In this document: positions 1-6,983 of the stretch, one piece after another
How positions within the stretch are numbered: the stretch's first letter is position 1
How the letters are laid out: each line of letters opens with the position of its first letter
NCBI GenBank assembly: GCA_964498585.1
Contig: CAZCHH010000051.1
Location: 1-24,991, forward strand
Direction: 5' to 3'
From: JAAYJM01 sp964498585
Lineage (GTDB): Bacteria > Bacteroidota > Ignavibacteria > Kapaibacteriales > UBA2268
DNA: 24,991 nt
Notes under the pieces: model-generated
Database searches by the model: none
The model's input: only the letters and a program-made list of their open reading frames with translations
Told to the model about the DNA's origin: nothing
Translations under genes and position numbers: made by a program

Positions 1-45
1 CTTATTCCCCTCCTAATAAGGAGGGGCAGGGGAGGTGTTAAAAGG
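1..45. repeat. GC-rich hairpin repeat at window edge
   Basis: CCCCTCC (7-13) and GGAGGGG (20-26) form a perfect 7-bp stem around the loop TAATAA, followed by a further G-rich stretch (CAGGGGAGG) and TTAAAAGG. The GC-rich block stands out sharply from the AT-rich DNA around it and resembles interspersed repeats that end in similar G-runs in other genomes. It may be cut by the window edge. It could also be the tail of an upstream terminator, although no T-run follows. Confidence 0.4.
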
Positions 46-212
46 TTCTATTAATTAATGAAGTATTTTTAAGGATAAAAACATATTATTTTATTTATAA
101 AGCACTATTACTCTATATTTACTTCATTTTATCTACTAGGAAAGTTGAGATAGTTATGTATTAAAAACTATAATCTTACAATAAACACAACGAAAAACAT
201 AATAAAAAAACC

Positions 213-243
213 TGTGTTCTTTTCATAAATTTTTTTAAATTTG
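213..243 (+). promoter_or_regulatory. Candidate Bacteroidota-type promoter
   Basis: TGTG (213-216) is followed after 19 nt by TAAATTTG (236-243), which matches the Bacteroidota housekeeping pattern (TTTG, 19-21 nt, TAnnTTTG) except for one base in the upstream box. It lies 39 nt before the start of the small gene at 283. In such AT-rich DNA chance matches are frequent, so this is tentative. Confidence 0.35.
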
Positions 244-282
244 CTAGTATATAAATGCTTATGTAATTATAATAAGTAGAAT

Positions 283-549
283 ATGGAAGAAAAGGCAGTA
301 TTACAAAGCAAAACCAAATTGCCGGAAGAGATGCGTTATCTGTTTTGGGATGTTAATTTCGATGAACTTTATTTTGAAGATTATAAGGATTTTATTGCAG
401 CAAGGATTTTGTGCTTTGGTGATAATAATTCATTAAAATATCTTGCAAAAAAAATATCAAAACAATTTGTTTTAAATCTTGTTCATAGTAACCGTGAAAT
501 TGATGAAATGACCAGAAATTATTGGAAAGCTATGTATAATGAGCAATGA
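283..549 (+). CDS. DUF6922-like small protein, candidate antitoxin
   Basis: This 88-residue protein starts LPEEMRYLFWDVNFDEL and ends in a Tyr-Trp-Lys-Ala-Met-Tyr segment. The pattern (LP...LFWDV near the N-terminus, a central RIL.FGD, and a C-terminal T.NYW) is that of DUF6922-type proteins. These are commonly encoded just before AbiEii/AbiGii-family nucleotidyltransferases and are thought to act as their antitoxins. The match is from memory of the family pattern, not a search. The stop overlaps the start of the next frame (ATG at 539), as expected for translational coupling with a toxin gene, but that partner survives only as fragments. A candidate promoter lies at 213-243. The protein is acidic and has no signal peptide or membrane segment. 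If the family call is right, this is an orphan antitoxin. Confidence 0.55.
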   Translation: MEEKAVLQSKTKLPEEMRYLFWDVNFDELYFEDYKDFIAARILCFGDNNSLKYLAKKISKQFVLNLVHSNREIDEMTRNYWKAMYNEQ

Positions 550-702
550 ACTGAAAATTGATATTTTACCGGATTATCAACGGGAAATATTTGATAAAAT
601 AATCCAAAAATGTTTATTGAAATCAATTGGGAACAAATAAAGAATACTATTATTGAAATTGTAAGAAAATTTTCTTACGAAAATGGTCATATCCCTAAAT
701 AA
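539..702 (+). pseudogene. Internally deleted AbiEii-like nucleotidyltransferase remnant
   Basis: An ATG at 539 overlaps the end of the preceding gene and reads about 25 codons beginning MSNELKIDILPDYQREIFDK, which resembles the N-terminus of AbiEii/AbiGii-family nucleotidyltransferases (type IV toxin partners). The frame stops at 640. From about 610, in another frame, comes FIEINWEQIKNTIIEIVRK and a stop at 700-702, which resembles the C-terminal end of the same family. The GG-T-A-L nucleotidyltransferase core and the roughly 150-200 residues around it are absent. The simplest reading is one internal deletion that joined the two ends out of frame. Family assignment of such short pieces is uncertain. 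The next 233 bases (703-935) show no gene. Confidence 0.45.
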
Positions 703-935
703 GATGAAATTACAAATTTTGAAATTATGTTTTTAATATTTTTTTTCATAATTAAATATTCAACTTTCTTTGTTGTTCTAAATAATTGACAATATAGTGA
801 ATAAAAGAATTTAACATATTTGTCAATCAAAATAAAGAGAAAAATTCATTTACTACATTTATAAGATATTAATTTTTTAACTACACTTTAAAGGACAATT
901 CTATAACATAACTTAATAATTTATAAAGAAAATAT

Positions 936-1199
936 ATGAAAATAAATATTAATCAGTTTAATGGTGTGAAACTGGCTGAAATTGAATCAGAAAAAATTGT
1001 TATCAAAAGCACGCAAGATGCCTTGGATTTGATGGCAAATTGTGATTACAATGATTCAAAAAAAATCATCATTAGGAAAGAGAATATTGTTCCGGATTTT
1101 TTTGATTTAAAAAATGGAATTGCAGGTGAAATATTGCAAAAATTCTCCAATTATTTTGTTGGTTCAATTGAAGAAGCAAGAATTGTTATGAGTAAATAA
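936..1199 (+). CDS. DUF4180 protein with an internal deletion
   Basis: This 87-residue protein has the DUF4180 pattern: an N-terminal strand region (KLAEIESEKIVIKS), then QDALDLMANCDYND, then the hallmark PDFFDLKNGIAGEILQKFSNY (residues 53-73). Family members are usually about 110-120 residues and continue after the FSNY segment with a strand (roughly VKLAIVGDF) and a helix before a final SSLEEA-type motif. Here FSNY is joined directly to FVGSIEEARIVMSK, so about 35-40 residues are missing in frame at residue 73/74. The function of DUF4180 is unknown. The start is the only Met in a sensible place; there is no strong Shine-Dalgarno, only an A-rich leader. It may be a non-functional leftover despite the open frame, as the neighbouring locus is also decayed. 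The 341-bp gap after it is filled with repeats. Confidence 0.65.
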   Translation: MKININQFNGVKLAEIESEKIVIKSTQDALDLMANCDYNDSKKIIIRKENIVPDFFDLKNGIAGEILQKFSNYFVGSIEEARIVMSK

Positions 1200-1273
1200 A
1201 ATGCTAAATAAATTTATTGGAGTTCTAAAATTTATCATTCCTCACTCCGCCAGCCAATGATATCTTTATGTTT

Positions 1274-1512
1274 GTCGGCCATTCTGAATCCTCAGATAAA
1301 GGAAGACCTTTATTTAAATGGAGATGACATATTTTAAACTTTCGTAAAGTTTTATTAAAGTAAAAATGTCATTCTGAACGAAGTGAAGAATCCAGAGAAT
1401 TTTGGCTTTAAGGATTTTTTCTGGATTCTTCGCTGCGCTCAGAATGACAGTGCTAAGTTATGTCATTTCCATTTAAATGAAGCATTTGCTTTATCTGGGG
1501 GTTCAGAATGAC
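1274..1512. repeat. Composite palindromic repeat, copy 1
   Basis: This block fills the gap between two convergent genes. A central palindrome (1368-1448) starts GTCATTCTGAACGAAGTG and ends GCGCTCAGAATGAC, with inverted arms that meet around AATCCAGA/TCTGGATT. On its left lies a forward flank module (about 1274-1330: ATAAAGGAAGACCTTTATTT, then ATGGAGATGACAT). On its right lies the same module in reverse complement (1449-1512), reading AGTGCTAAGTTATGTCAT onward to CAGAATGAC. The whole is thus module-palindrome-inverted module. No open frame is inside it. Related copies lie at 6563-6935, 8456-8655, 18364-18435 and 24890-24972. Confidence 0.85.
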
Positions 1513-1540
1513 AATCCAAAATAAAGATGTTATTAATAAC

Positions 1541-3592
1541 CTATTTTTCTTTCAAGCAATATTTTTTCAAGAAATTAAAAAATTCTCTTTGCCAGAGAAC
1601 TGCATTCTGTGGCTTCAAAATCCAGTGGTTTTCTTCTGGAAATGTTATGAGTTTAGAAGGGATTCTTTTAACCTGAGCAACAGTAAATGCTTCAAGAGCT
1701 TGAGTATATGGCACTCTGAAATCATTCTCGCCAGTAATAATCAAAATAGGAGTATCCCATTTATTAACAAACATGTGTGGAGAATTTTTTTTGTAGAACT
1801 CATCATTTTCCCAATAGGGTCCGCCATATTCCCAATTTGGGAACCAAAGTTCTTCAGTAGAACCATATTTACTGGTCATATTGAAAACACCGCTATGAGC
1901 AATGAAAGCAGAGAAACGTTTATTATGATTGCCAGCAAGCCAGAAAGTAGCATAACCACCTGCACTTGCACCAACAGCAGCCACTTTGGATTTATCAATA
2001 TATGATTCTTTTAGCATTTCGTCTGTTGCAGACAAAATATCCTGCATAGGCATCCCACCCCAATCACCAGTAATTGCATCGCACCAATCCTGGCCGAAAC
2101 CGGGCATTCCTCGTCTGTTTGGAGCTAAAACAACATAACCTTGAGAAGCCATCAAATAAAAATTCCAACGAAAACTGAAATATTGACTGATTGTTGATTG
2201 AGGACCACCCTGACAATATGTAATCATTGGATATTTCTTTGTAGAATCAAAATCCGGAGGATAAATCACCCAACAATGCACTTGTTTTCTGTCTTTACTT
2301 ATAATCCAACGTTCACGTATTTCAACTGGCTTGAGTTTGTCATAAGTTTCTTTATTTACATTAGTCAGTTGATTAGCAGTGCCTCCTTTGGCTGGCATTG
2401 AGTAAATATCAAAAGGATGCATCATATCTCTTCTTCCGACAACAATCGTTTTTCCGTCAGAGCTAATATTCAAATCGCCATCGTAATTCACTTGCCCTTC
2501 GCTAATTATTTTCCATTTTCCAGATGGAACTTCCATTTGATATATTTGAACAACAGGACCATCTTCAGCAGAAAGATAAATGGATTTGCAGTCCGGAGCC
2601 CAAACAAAATGCCCAACCCACTGGTCTAATGTGCTGCTTAATTCAGTAATTTTTTCGGTATTTCTCTCGTAAAGCATAAGACGGATTTTATCGGATTCAA
2701 ACCCTGCACGTTTTTGACTAAGGAATGCAATCCATTTTCCATCTGGAGAATAAAGTGGAGCAAAATCAGCACCGAACAATTGCGATGTAATTTTTCTTGT
2801 GCTTTCATCTTTAAAATTATAAATGAATATGTCGTTGTTTGTGCTTTCAGCGTAATCATAAACTTTTTTTGATGTGTATGCGATTTCTCTGCTATCTGGC
2901 GACCAGCAAATTTGCTCTTTACCACCAAATGGTTTTACTGGAACGTCAAATTTTTCGCCATCGTTTAAATCTTTAAGCGATTTTTTTTCAATATTATAAA
3001 TTAAAAGATGACTATTAGTTTCATCAAGCCAGTGGTCCCAATGACGAACGTGAAGTTTGTCATACATTCTAACTTTTGCTTTAGGTAAATCCGGATAAAT
3101 ATCAGCAGAAGTTTTTAGAGTTTTTACATCTTTTGTAAAAGACAAATTTTTTTCGTCTGGCGATATTTTTAAATTAGAAATACTTTGTTCATCAACATAG
3201 ACAATTTCTTCTTTTTTGTTGTCAATATTCAATTTTATAATATTGCTTTTGTCTTCTCTTGTTGTAATGAACAAAATATGTTTGCTGTCGGGCATCCAAA
3301 TAGCATCATACTCACTTTCAGGATTACATGTCAGTTGTTTTTTTTCTTTTCCATCAACAGAAATTAGGTGTAAATCGCGGAAACTACGATTTTCAGCGAT
3401 GATTGGAGAAGAAATTGTATAAAGAATCCATTTTCCGTCTGGTGAGAGCTGCACATCGCTTATACGATGCAATGAATTAAGTTGCTCTGGAGTGAAATTC
3501 TCTTTTGCTATTAAATTAGATGAATTTGTATTCATTGAAAATATGTTAATTAAAAATAAAAGTATAATTAAATTTAAACTGTTTTTTTTCAT
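1541..3592 (-). CDS. Exported S9 family prolyl-oligopeptidase-type serine peptidase
   Basis: This 683-residue protein is a prolyl-oligopeptidase-family peptidase of the DPP5/acylaminoacyl-peptidase type. It probably releases dipeptides or small peptides outside the cytoplasm. Residues 1-24 are a signal peptide (KK, then a run of Leu/Ile/Phe). Residues about 40-420 form a WD40-like beta-propeller with repeated SPDGKW-type motifs. Residues about 430-683 are the alpha/beta hydrolase domain. The catalytic triad can be read as Ser543 in GASAGGY, Asp624 in GENDFRVP and His656 in EENHW. The nucleophile motif has Ala where many relatives have Phe or Tyr (GASFGG). The upstream YCQGGPQ segment fits the oxyanion-hole region. 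Length is normal for the family. It follows the rhomboid gene by 11 bp on the same strand, so the two probably form an operon. Start chosen because the signal peptide begins there, with an AGAGG site upstream. Confidence 0.9.
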   Translation of the reverse strand: MKKNSLNLIILLFLINIFSMNTNSSNLIAKENFTPEQLNSLHRISDVQLSPDGKWILYTISSPIIAENRSFRDLHLISVDGKEKKQLTCNPESEYDAIWMPDSKHILFITTREDKSNIIKLNIDNKKEEIVYVDEQSISNLKISPDEKNLSFTKDVKTLKTSADIYPDLPKAKVRMYDKLHVRHWDHWLDETNSHLLIYNIEKKSLKDLNDGEKFDVPVKPFGGKEQICWSPDSREIAYTSKKVYDYAESTNNDIFIYNFKDESTRKITSQLFGADFAPLYSPDGKWIAFLSQKRAGFESDKIRLMLYERNTEKITELSSTLDQWVGHFVWAPDCKSIYLSAEDGPVVQIYQMEVPSGKWKIISEGQVNYDGDLNISSDGKTIVVGRRDMMHPFDIYSMPAKGGTANQLTNVNKETYDKLKPVEIRERWIISKDRKQVHCWVIYPPDFDSTKKYPMITYCQGGPQSTISQYFSFRWNFYLMASQGYVVLAPNRRGMPGFGQDWCDAITGDWGGMPMQDILSATDEMLKESYIDKSKVAAVGASAGGYATFWLAGNHNKRFSAFIAHSGVFNMTSKYGSTEELWFPNWEYGGPYWENDEFYKKNSPHMFVNKWDTPILIITGENDFRVPYTQALEAFTVAQVKRIPSKLITFPEENHWILKPQNAVLWQREFFNFLKKYCLKEK

Positions 3593-3603
3593 AATAACCT
3601 CTA

Positions 3604-4212
3604 TTAATTAAAGATTTTGTATAAAAATGATTCTATTATTTGCGGTTTTAAAAGAATAGTAAGAACAATACCGGCAAGGGCGCCACAAAAGTGAGCTTCG
3701 TGATTTATGTTGTCTTTTGAATGACGTGCAGCGTAATAGCAATATGCCAAATAAAGTATTGCAAAAATTACAGCAGGTATTCCAAATGGAATAAACATCA
3801 CGTAATAAAGCTGGAACGGTTCGAAAAGAATTAAGCTAAATAAAGCACCGGATATAGCACCTGAGGCGCCAAGCGATTTATAGCCATAGTTATCTTTTTG
3901 TTTGATAATTGTAGATATATCGCTTAGTATCATACTGCCAAAATAAATAACGAGAAAGTTAAAAGTTCCGGCATACATTTCAAGTGCTTGACAAAAAAAC
4001 CAAAAAGTCCACATATTGAAAAGAAGATGGAATAAATCTGCGTGTAAGAATCCGCTTGTTATTGTCAAATACCATTTCTTTTCGTAAACTACTTTCCAAG
4101 GGCTAAGTGCATACTTTTCAATAATAACTGGTTTTATATAAATTGCAATTAAGCTAACAGCAATTGTTATTATAAAAATTATTATATTCACATTTCCAGT
4201 TTCCATTTCCAT
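3604..4212 (-). CDS. Rhomboid family intramembrane serine protease
   Basis: This 202-residue integral membrane protein has the rhomboid core. Rhomboids cleave transmembrane segments of other proteins inside the lipid bilayer. The HLLFNMW motif (62-68) carries the conserved His and the oxyanion-stabilising Asn66. The nucleophile is Ser117 in GASGA. The catalytic His is His174 in AHFCGALAG, preceded by His171. About six hydrophobic segments are visible, the first at residues 8-27, consistent with the minimal six-helix form. No extra soluble domain is present. Two Met codons lie close together at the start (MEMETG); I kept the first. It is the first gene of a two-gene operon with the S9 peptidase. 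A functional link (for example, processing of surface proteins) is only inference. Confidence 0.92.
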   Translation of the reverse strand: MEMETGNVNIIIFIITIAVSLIAIYIKPVIIEKYALSPWKVVYEKKWYLTITSGFLHADLFHLLFNMWTFWFFCQALEMYAGTFNFLVIYFGSMILSDISTIIKQKDNYGYKSLGASGAISGALFSLILFEPFQLYYVMFIPFGIPAVIFAILYLAYCYYAARHSKDNINHEAHFCGALAGIVLTILLKPQIIESFLYKIFN

Positions 4213-4304
4213 AATTAATGATTTTTTCTTAATTTTTCATTTATTATTTTTATAAATTAAAAAATTTTGTGACAAAAATCTAAAACTATTTGAATGATTT
4301 TGAA

Positions 4305-5060
4305 ATGAATATTAAAATAAACAATGAAAAAACAAGGGAACTTTTTGGTTCTGAAATTGAATTTATCGATAGCGGTTTAATGAGCGGTGAAGAAAATATG
4401 CAGTTCGATACTGCACGAACGCTTGCTCTTTCTAATAATGAGTATCTTCCTATGTTCAGAATTTATGCATGGAAACCTTGGTGCATCTCTCTTGGAAAAA
4501 ATCAAAAAACTGATGATATTGATGAAGTCAATATAAAAAAATATAATATAGATATCGTTCGCCGTCCCACTGGTGGAAGAGCTGTTCTACATTCTGACGA
4601 ACTGACTTATGCTGTTGCTTTAAAACTTTCAAATGAAAGAACAAGCCAATTTGTTTATCAAGAAGTTCATAAGATTTTACTCAATAGCTTAAATAGATTG
4701 GGATGCAATCTTGAATTTGTTAAATCTCAACCAAACTTCCGTGATTTTTATCAAAAATCAATAAGTGCAGCTTCTTGTTTTGCAAGTTCTGCAAGGTATG
4801 AAATTGAATTTGAAGGCAAAAAAGTCGTCGGAAGTGCGCAGAGGGTGTTCGGTGATGTTTTGCTTCAGCACGGCTCAATTTTATTGGGAAAAGGGCATAA
4901 TTTACTTCCAGATTTAATGAATTGCAGAAATGAAGAGATACGAGAAATGATACGTAAGGAAATAGAAAGCCATAGCATTTCAATTTCTGAAATCTGCAAC
5001 AGGGAAATAAGCTATGAAGAATGTGCAAATTGCATTTGGGAAGAGTTTAATGTTATATGA
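4305..5060 (+). CDS. lipM: Octanoyltransferase LipM-like (lipoate-protein ligase A family)
   Basis: This protein (251 residues from ATG 4305) belongs to the BPL/LplA/LipB family. The hallmark RRPTGGRAVLH motif is clear, as is GKKVVGSAQR with the conserved Lys, followed by LLQHGSILL. A Cys in the ASCFASSARYEI segment (residue 163 if counted from the alternative TTG start) matches the catalytic Cys of LipM octanoyltransferases (CF..P..YE.). This argues for transfer of octanoyl from acyl carrier protein to GcvH or E2 domains, the first step of lipoate synthesis, rather than an ATP-dependent lipoate ligase. The frame can be extended to a TTG at 4290, adding five residues, but neither start has a clear Shine-Dalgarno and ATG is preferred. 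The C-terminal accessory domain of LplA is absent. The gene stands alone, divergent from the rhomboid operon. Confidence 0.8.
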   Translation: MNIKINNEKTRELFGSEIEFIDSGLMSGEENMQFDTARTLALSNNEYLPMFRIYAWKPWCISLGKNQKTDDIDEVNIKKYNIDIVRRPTGGRAVLHSDELTYAVALKLSNERTSQFVYQEVHKILLNSLNRLGCNLEFVKSQPNFRDFYQKSISAASCFASSARYEIEFEGKKVVGSAQRVFGDVLLQHGSILLGKGHNLLPDLMNCRNEEIREMIRKEIESHSISISEICNREISYEECANCIWEEFNVI

Positions 5061-5199
5061 AATGTTATTGTGTTTTAAAATAAAATAAAGCATAAGATTA
5101 ACCTGTTTAAATCTTAAATGGGATTTGAGATAAGTGATTTATTAATAGATTAAAGTTTTTAAGCATTAGTGCTTGTTTTACTTAATTTAGAGGCAGAAA

Positions 5200-6501
5200 A
5201 TGAAAAATATATTTATAATTACTGTAATTTTAGTATTGTCGGTTATCTCCACTACTTCTAAAGAAATAAAATTATTTTTTAAAAACCTTCATCGAACTCC
5301 ATACGCGAATTATGAGAATGCGTGTCCACTTTATAAAATAACATTCGATACACTACGGAGGTATTCTTTCGGGAATCCGAATGAAAATAAGATTCTACCA
5401 GTAATTTATCCAGATATGAAGAACTCTAAAGATACAGCAGTAATTAAGCAATTCTTTACTGGTTGGGAAAATCCTGCTTATAACAGGATTTGCATTTGCC
5501 TTGTTGGTAATTATAAAGCTGATACTTCTTACATTTGGGTTGATTTAAACAATAATTTGAATTTTTCTGATGATAATGCTTTTTACACATTAATCAAAGG
5601 GTCATCTCTTTATATTCCTTTTTACAATTCTAAAAATCAAGAGGGAAAATTAATTTATCGAATATATAAGAAAGTATATAAGGATTCTGCTGAAAAGCAA
5701 GAATTTTCTGAAGAATATTCAAGTAATGATAATATAAGTGGCTTTATTACAATAGAACCAGATTATTGGTTTAGCCAAACCCGTCTTAATATTTTATCCT
5801 GTGATACAACTATCAACGGGGAAAATGTTCAAATCGCTTTGATGGATTGGAACTGTAATGGATTATATGACGATGTTGATACTATTAATCCAGATAATTT
5901 TCAATCTGACCGAATTTTAAAAGGGAAATACGGAGAAAATATAATTTCTTTTGAACCAAGCGATGGTGCTGCAATTTTGCTTCCTGAAACATTAATTAAA
6001 ATCAATAATCAGGTTTATTTGGTAAAAGAAGTCGAGTCAAGCGGAAAATACCTCATTTTAGAAGAAAGTAATAAGCCATATAAATTGCTTTCAGTTGGTG
6101 ATTCTATCACAGATTTAGAATTTAAATTATTTAGTAATGAAAAGGGAAATATAAAAGATTTTATTGTTAATGGGAAATATAATTTAATCGATATTTGGGC
6201 TTACTGGTGCAAGGGCTGTAGCTATGCTTTTACAAAGCTTATGGAATTAGATTCGCTCTACTCTGAAAAAATTAATATTATTGGACTCCATGACTATCAA
6301 AGTGATGAAGATATTGCCCGTAGTTTCGTTAGAAAAATAGGAGCTAAATGGACACAAGGATTTCTAAATCCATTAATTTCTAAAAAATTACTGTCTTCGG
6401 GTACATATCCTTTTTATATTTTAATTGCTCCAAATGGTAAAATTTTAAAATTTAATATAAACTTAGAGAATTTTGAAGAAATATTAAAAAAAAGTGAATA
6501 G
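5200..6501 (+). CDS. Exported protein with C-terminal TlpA/thioredoxin-like domain
   Basis: This 433-residue protein starts with a signal peptide (residues 1-20). Its N-terminal 280 residues match nothing I recognise; they are rich in aromatic and Asp/Asn residues and contain two Asp/Asn-rich loops, DLNNNLNFSDD (115-125) and DWNCNGLYDD (216-225), that look like calcium-binding loops. The C-terminal part (about 295-433) is a thioredoxin fold of the TlpA/ResA type: GDSITDLEFKL leads in, WCKGC (336-340) supplies the CXXC pair, and GTYPFYILIAPNGKIL (401-416) carries the cis-Pro strand. The Trp-Cys-Lys-Gly-Cys site suggests thiol-disulfide exchange outside the cytoplasm. No lipobox and no T9SS tail are seen. 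A GAGG ribosome-binding stretch precedes the ATG. The target is unknown; two secreted proteins downstream contain cysteines, one of them 18, but a link is speculative. Confidence 0.75.
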   Translation: MKNIFIITVILVLSVISTTSKEIKLFFKNLHRTPYANYENACPLYKITFDTLRRYSFGNPNENKILPVIYPDMKNSKDTAVIKQFFTGWENPAYNRICICLVGNYKADTSYIWVDLNNNLNFSDDNAFYTLIKGSSLYIPFYNSKNQEGKLIYRIYKKVYKDSAEKQEFSEEYSSNDNISGFITIEPDYWFSQTRLNILSCDTTINGENVQIALMDWNCNGLYDDVDTINPDNFQSDRILKGKYGENIISFEPSDGAAILLPETLIKINNQVYLVKEVESSGKYLILEESNKPYKLLSVGDSITDLEFKLFSNEKGNIKDFIVNGKYNLIDIWAYWCKGCSYAFTKLMELDSLYSEKINIIGLHDYQSDEDIARSFVRKIGAKWTQGFLNPLISKKLLSSGTYPFYILIAPNGKILKFNINLENFEEILKKSE

Positions 6502-6562
6502 ATAGCTATAAAATTTCAATTTCCAGTAATGATATCAGCAAACTGCTCTTATGACTGGAAAT

Positions 6563-6935
6563 GTCATTCCGACCCTCCTGTATAAAGCAAATTCTTTATT
6601 ATAATGGAGATGACATAACTTAACACTGTCATTCTGAACCCCAAAATAAAGCAAATACTTTATTTAAATGCAGATGACATAACTTAACACTGTCATTCTG
6701 AGCGCAGCGAAGAATCCAGAAAAATGTCCTTTAAAACACTGTTCTCTGGATTCTTCACTTCGTTCAGAATGACCGACAAATGTAAAGATGTCATTGGTAA
6801 CGATAGCGAAGAATCCAGATAATTTCTTTTAATCACTATTTTCTGGATTCTTCATAATGCTTCAGAATGACCGACAAAAAAAAGATGTCATTAGTAATCC
6901 CCCGATAAAGGAAGACCTTTATTATAAAATGTGAT
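6563..6935. repeat. Composite palindromic repeat array, copy 2
   Basis: This array fills the gap between two convergent genes (6502-6983). It contains two tandem flank modules, 6563-6627 and 6628-6691, each running from GTCATTC to ACATAACTTAACACT with an ATAAAGCAAAT...CTTTATT core. Two palindromic modules follow at 6692-6773 and 6790-6871, each 82 nt, with arms AGAATCCAGA and TCTGGATTCTTC and the terminal TCAGAATGAC. A partial flank module ends the array at about 6887-6935 (GATAAAGGAAGACCTTTATT). The palindromes are spaced by GACCGACAAA...AGATGTCATT, which occurs twice. No coding potential is seen. Confidence 0.88.
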
Positions 6936-6983
6936 GGCAAGACAGTATTTTATTATTAGAAATTCTCATTCCATTTTCCTTTC

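Noticed and set aside
703..935. Gene or RNA between the AbiEii remnant and DUF4180
   Set aside because: Very AT-rich, with many stops in all frames and no tRNA-like or stable hairpin structure.
283..1200. Intact defence or mobile island at the left edge
   Set aside because: Only a candidate antitoxin and deleted remnants are present; no integrase, transposase or complete effector is seen in the window.
1508..2005. 165-residue plus-strand open frame antisense to the S9 peptidase
   Set aside because: It lies over the catalytic domain of a well-supported gene, and its protein has no recognisable domain or signal.
6563..6935. CRISPR-like array
   Set aside because: Repeats are palindromic, unequal, few, and joined directly or by related sequence rather than by unique spacers of uniform length; no cas gene is near.
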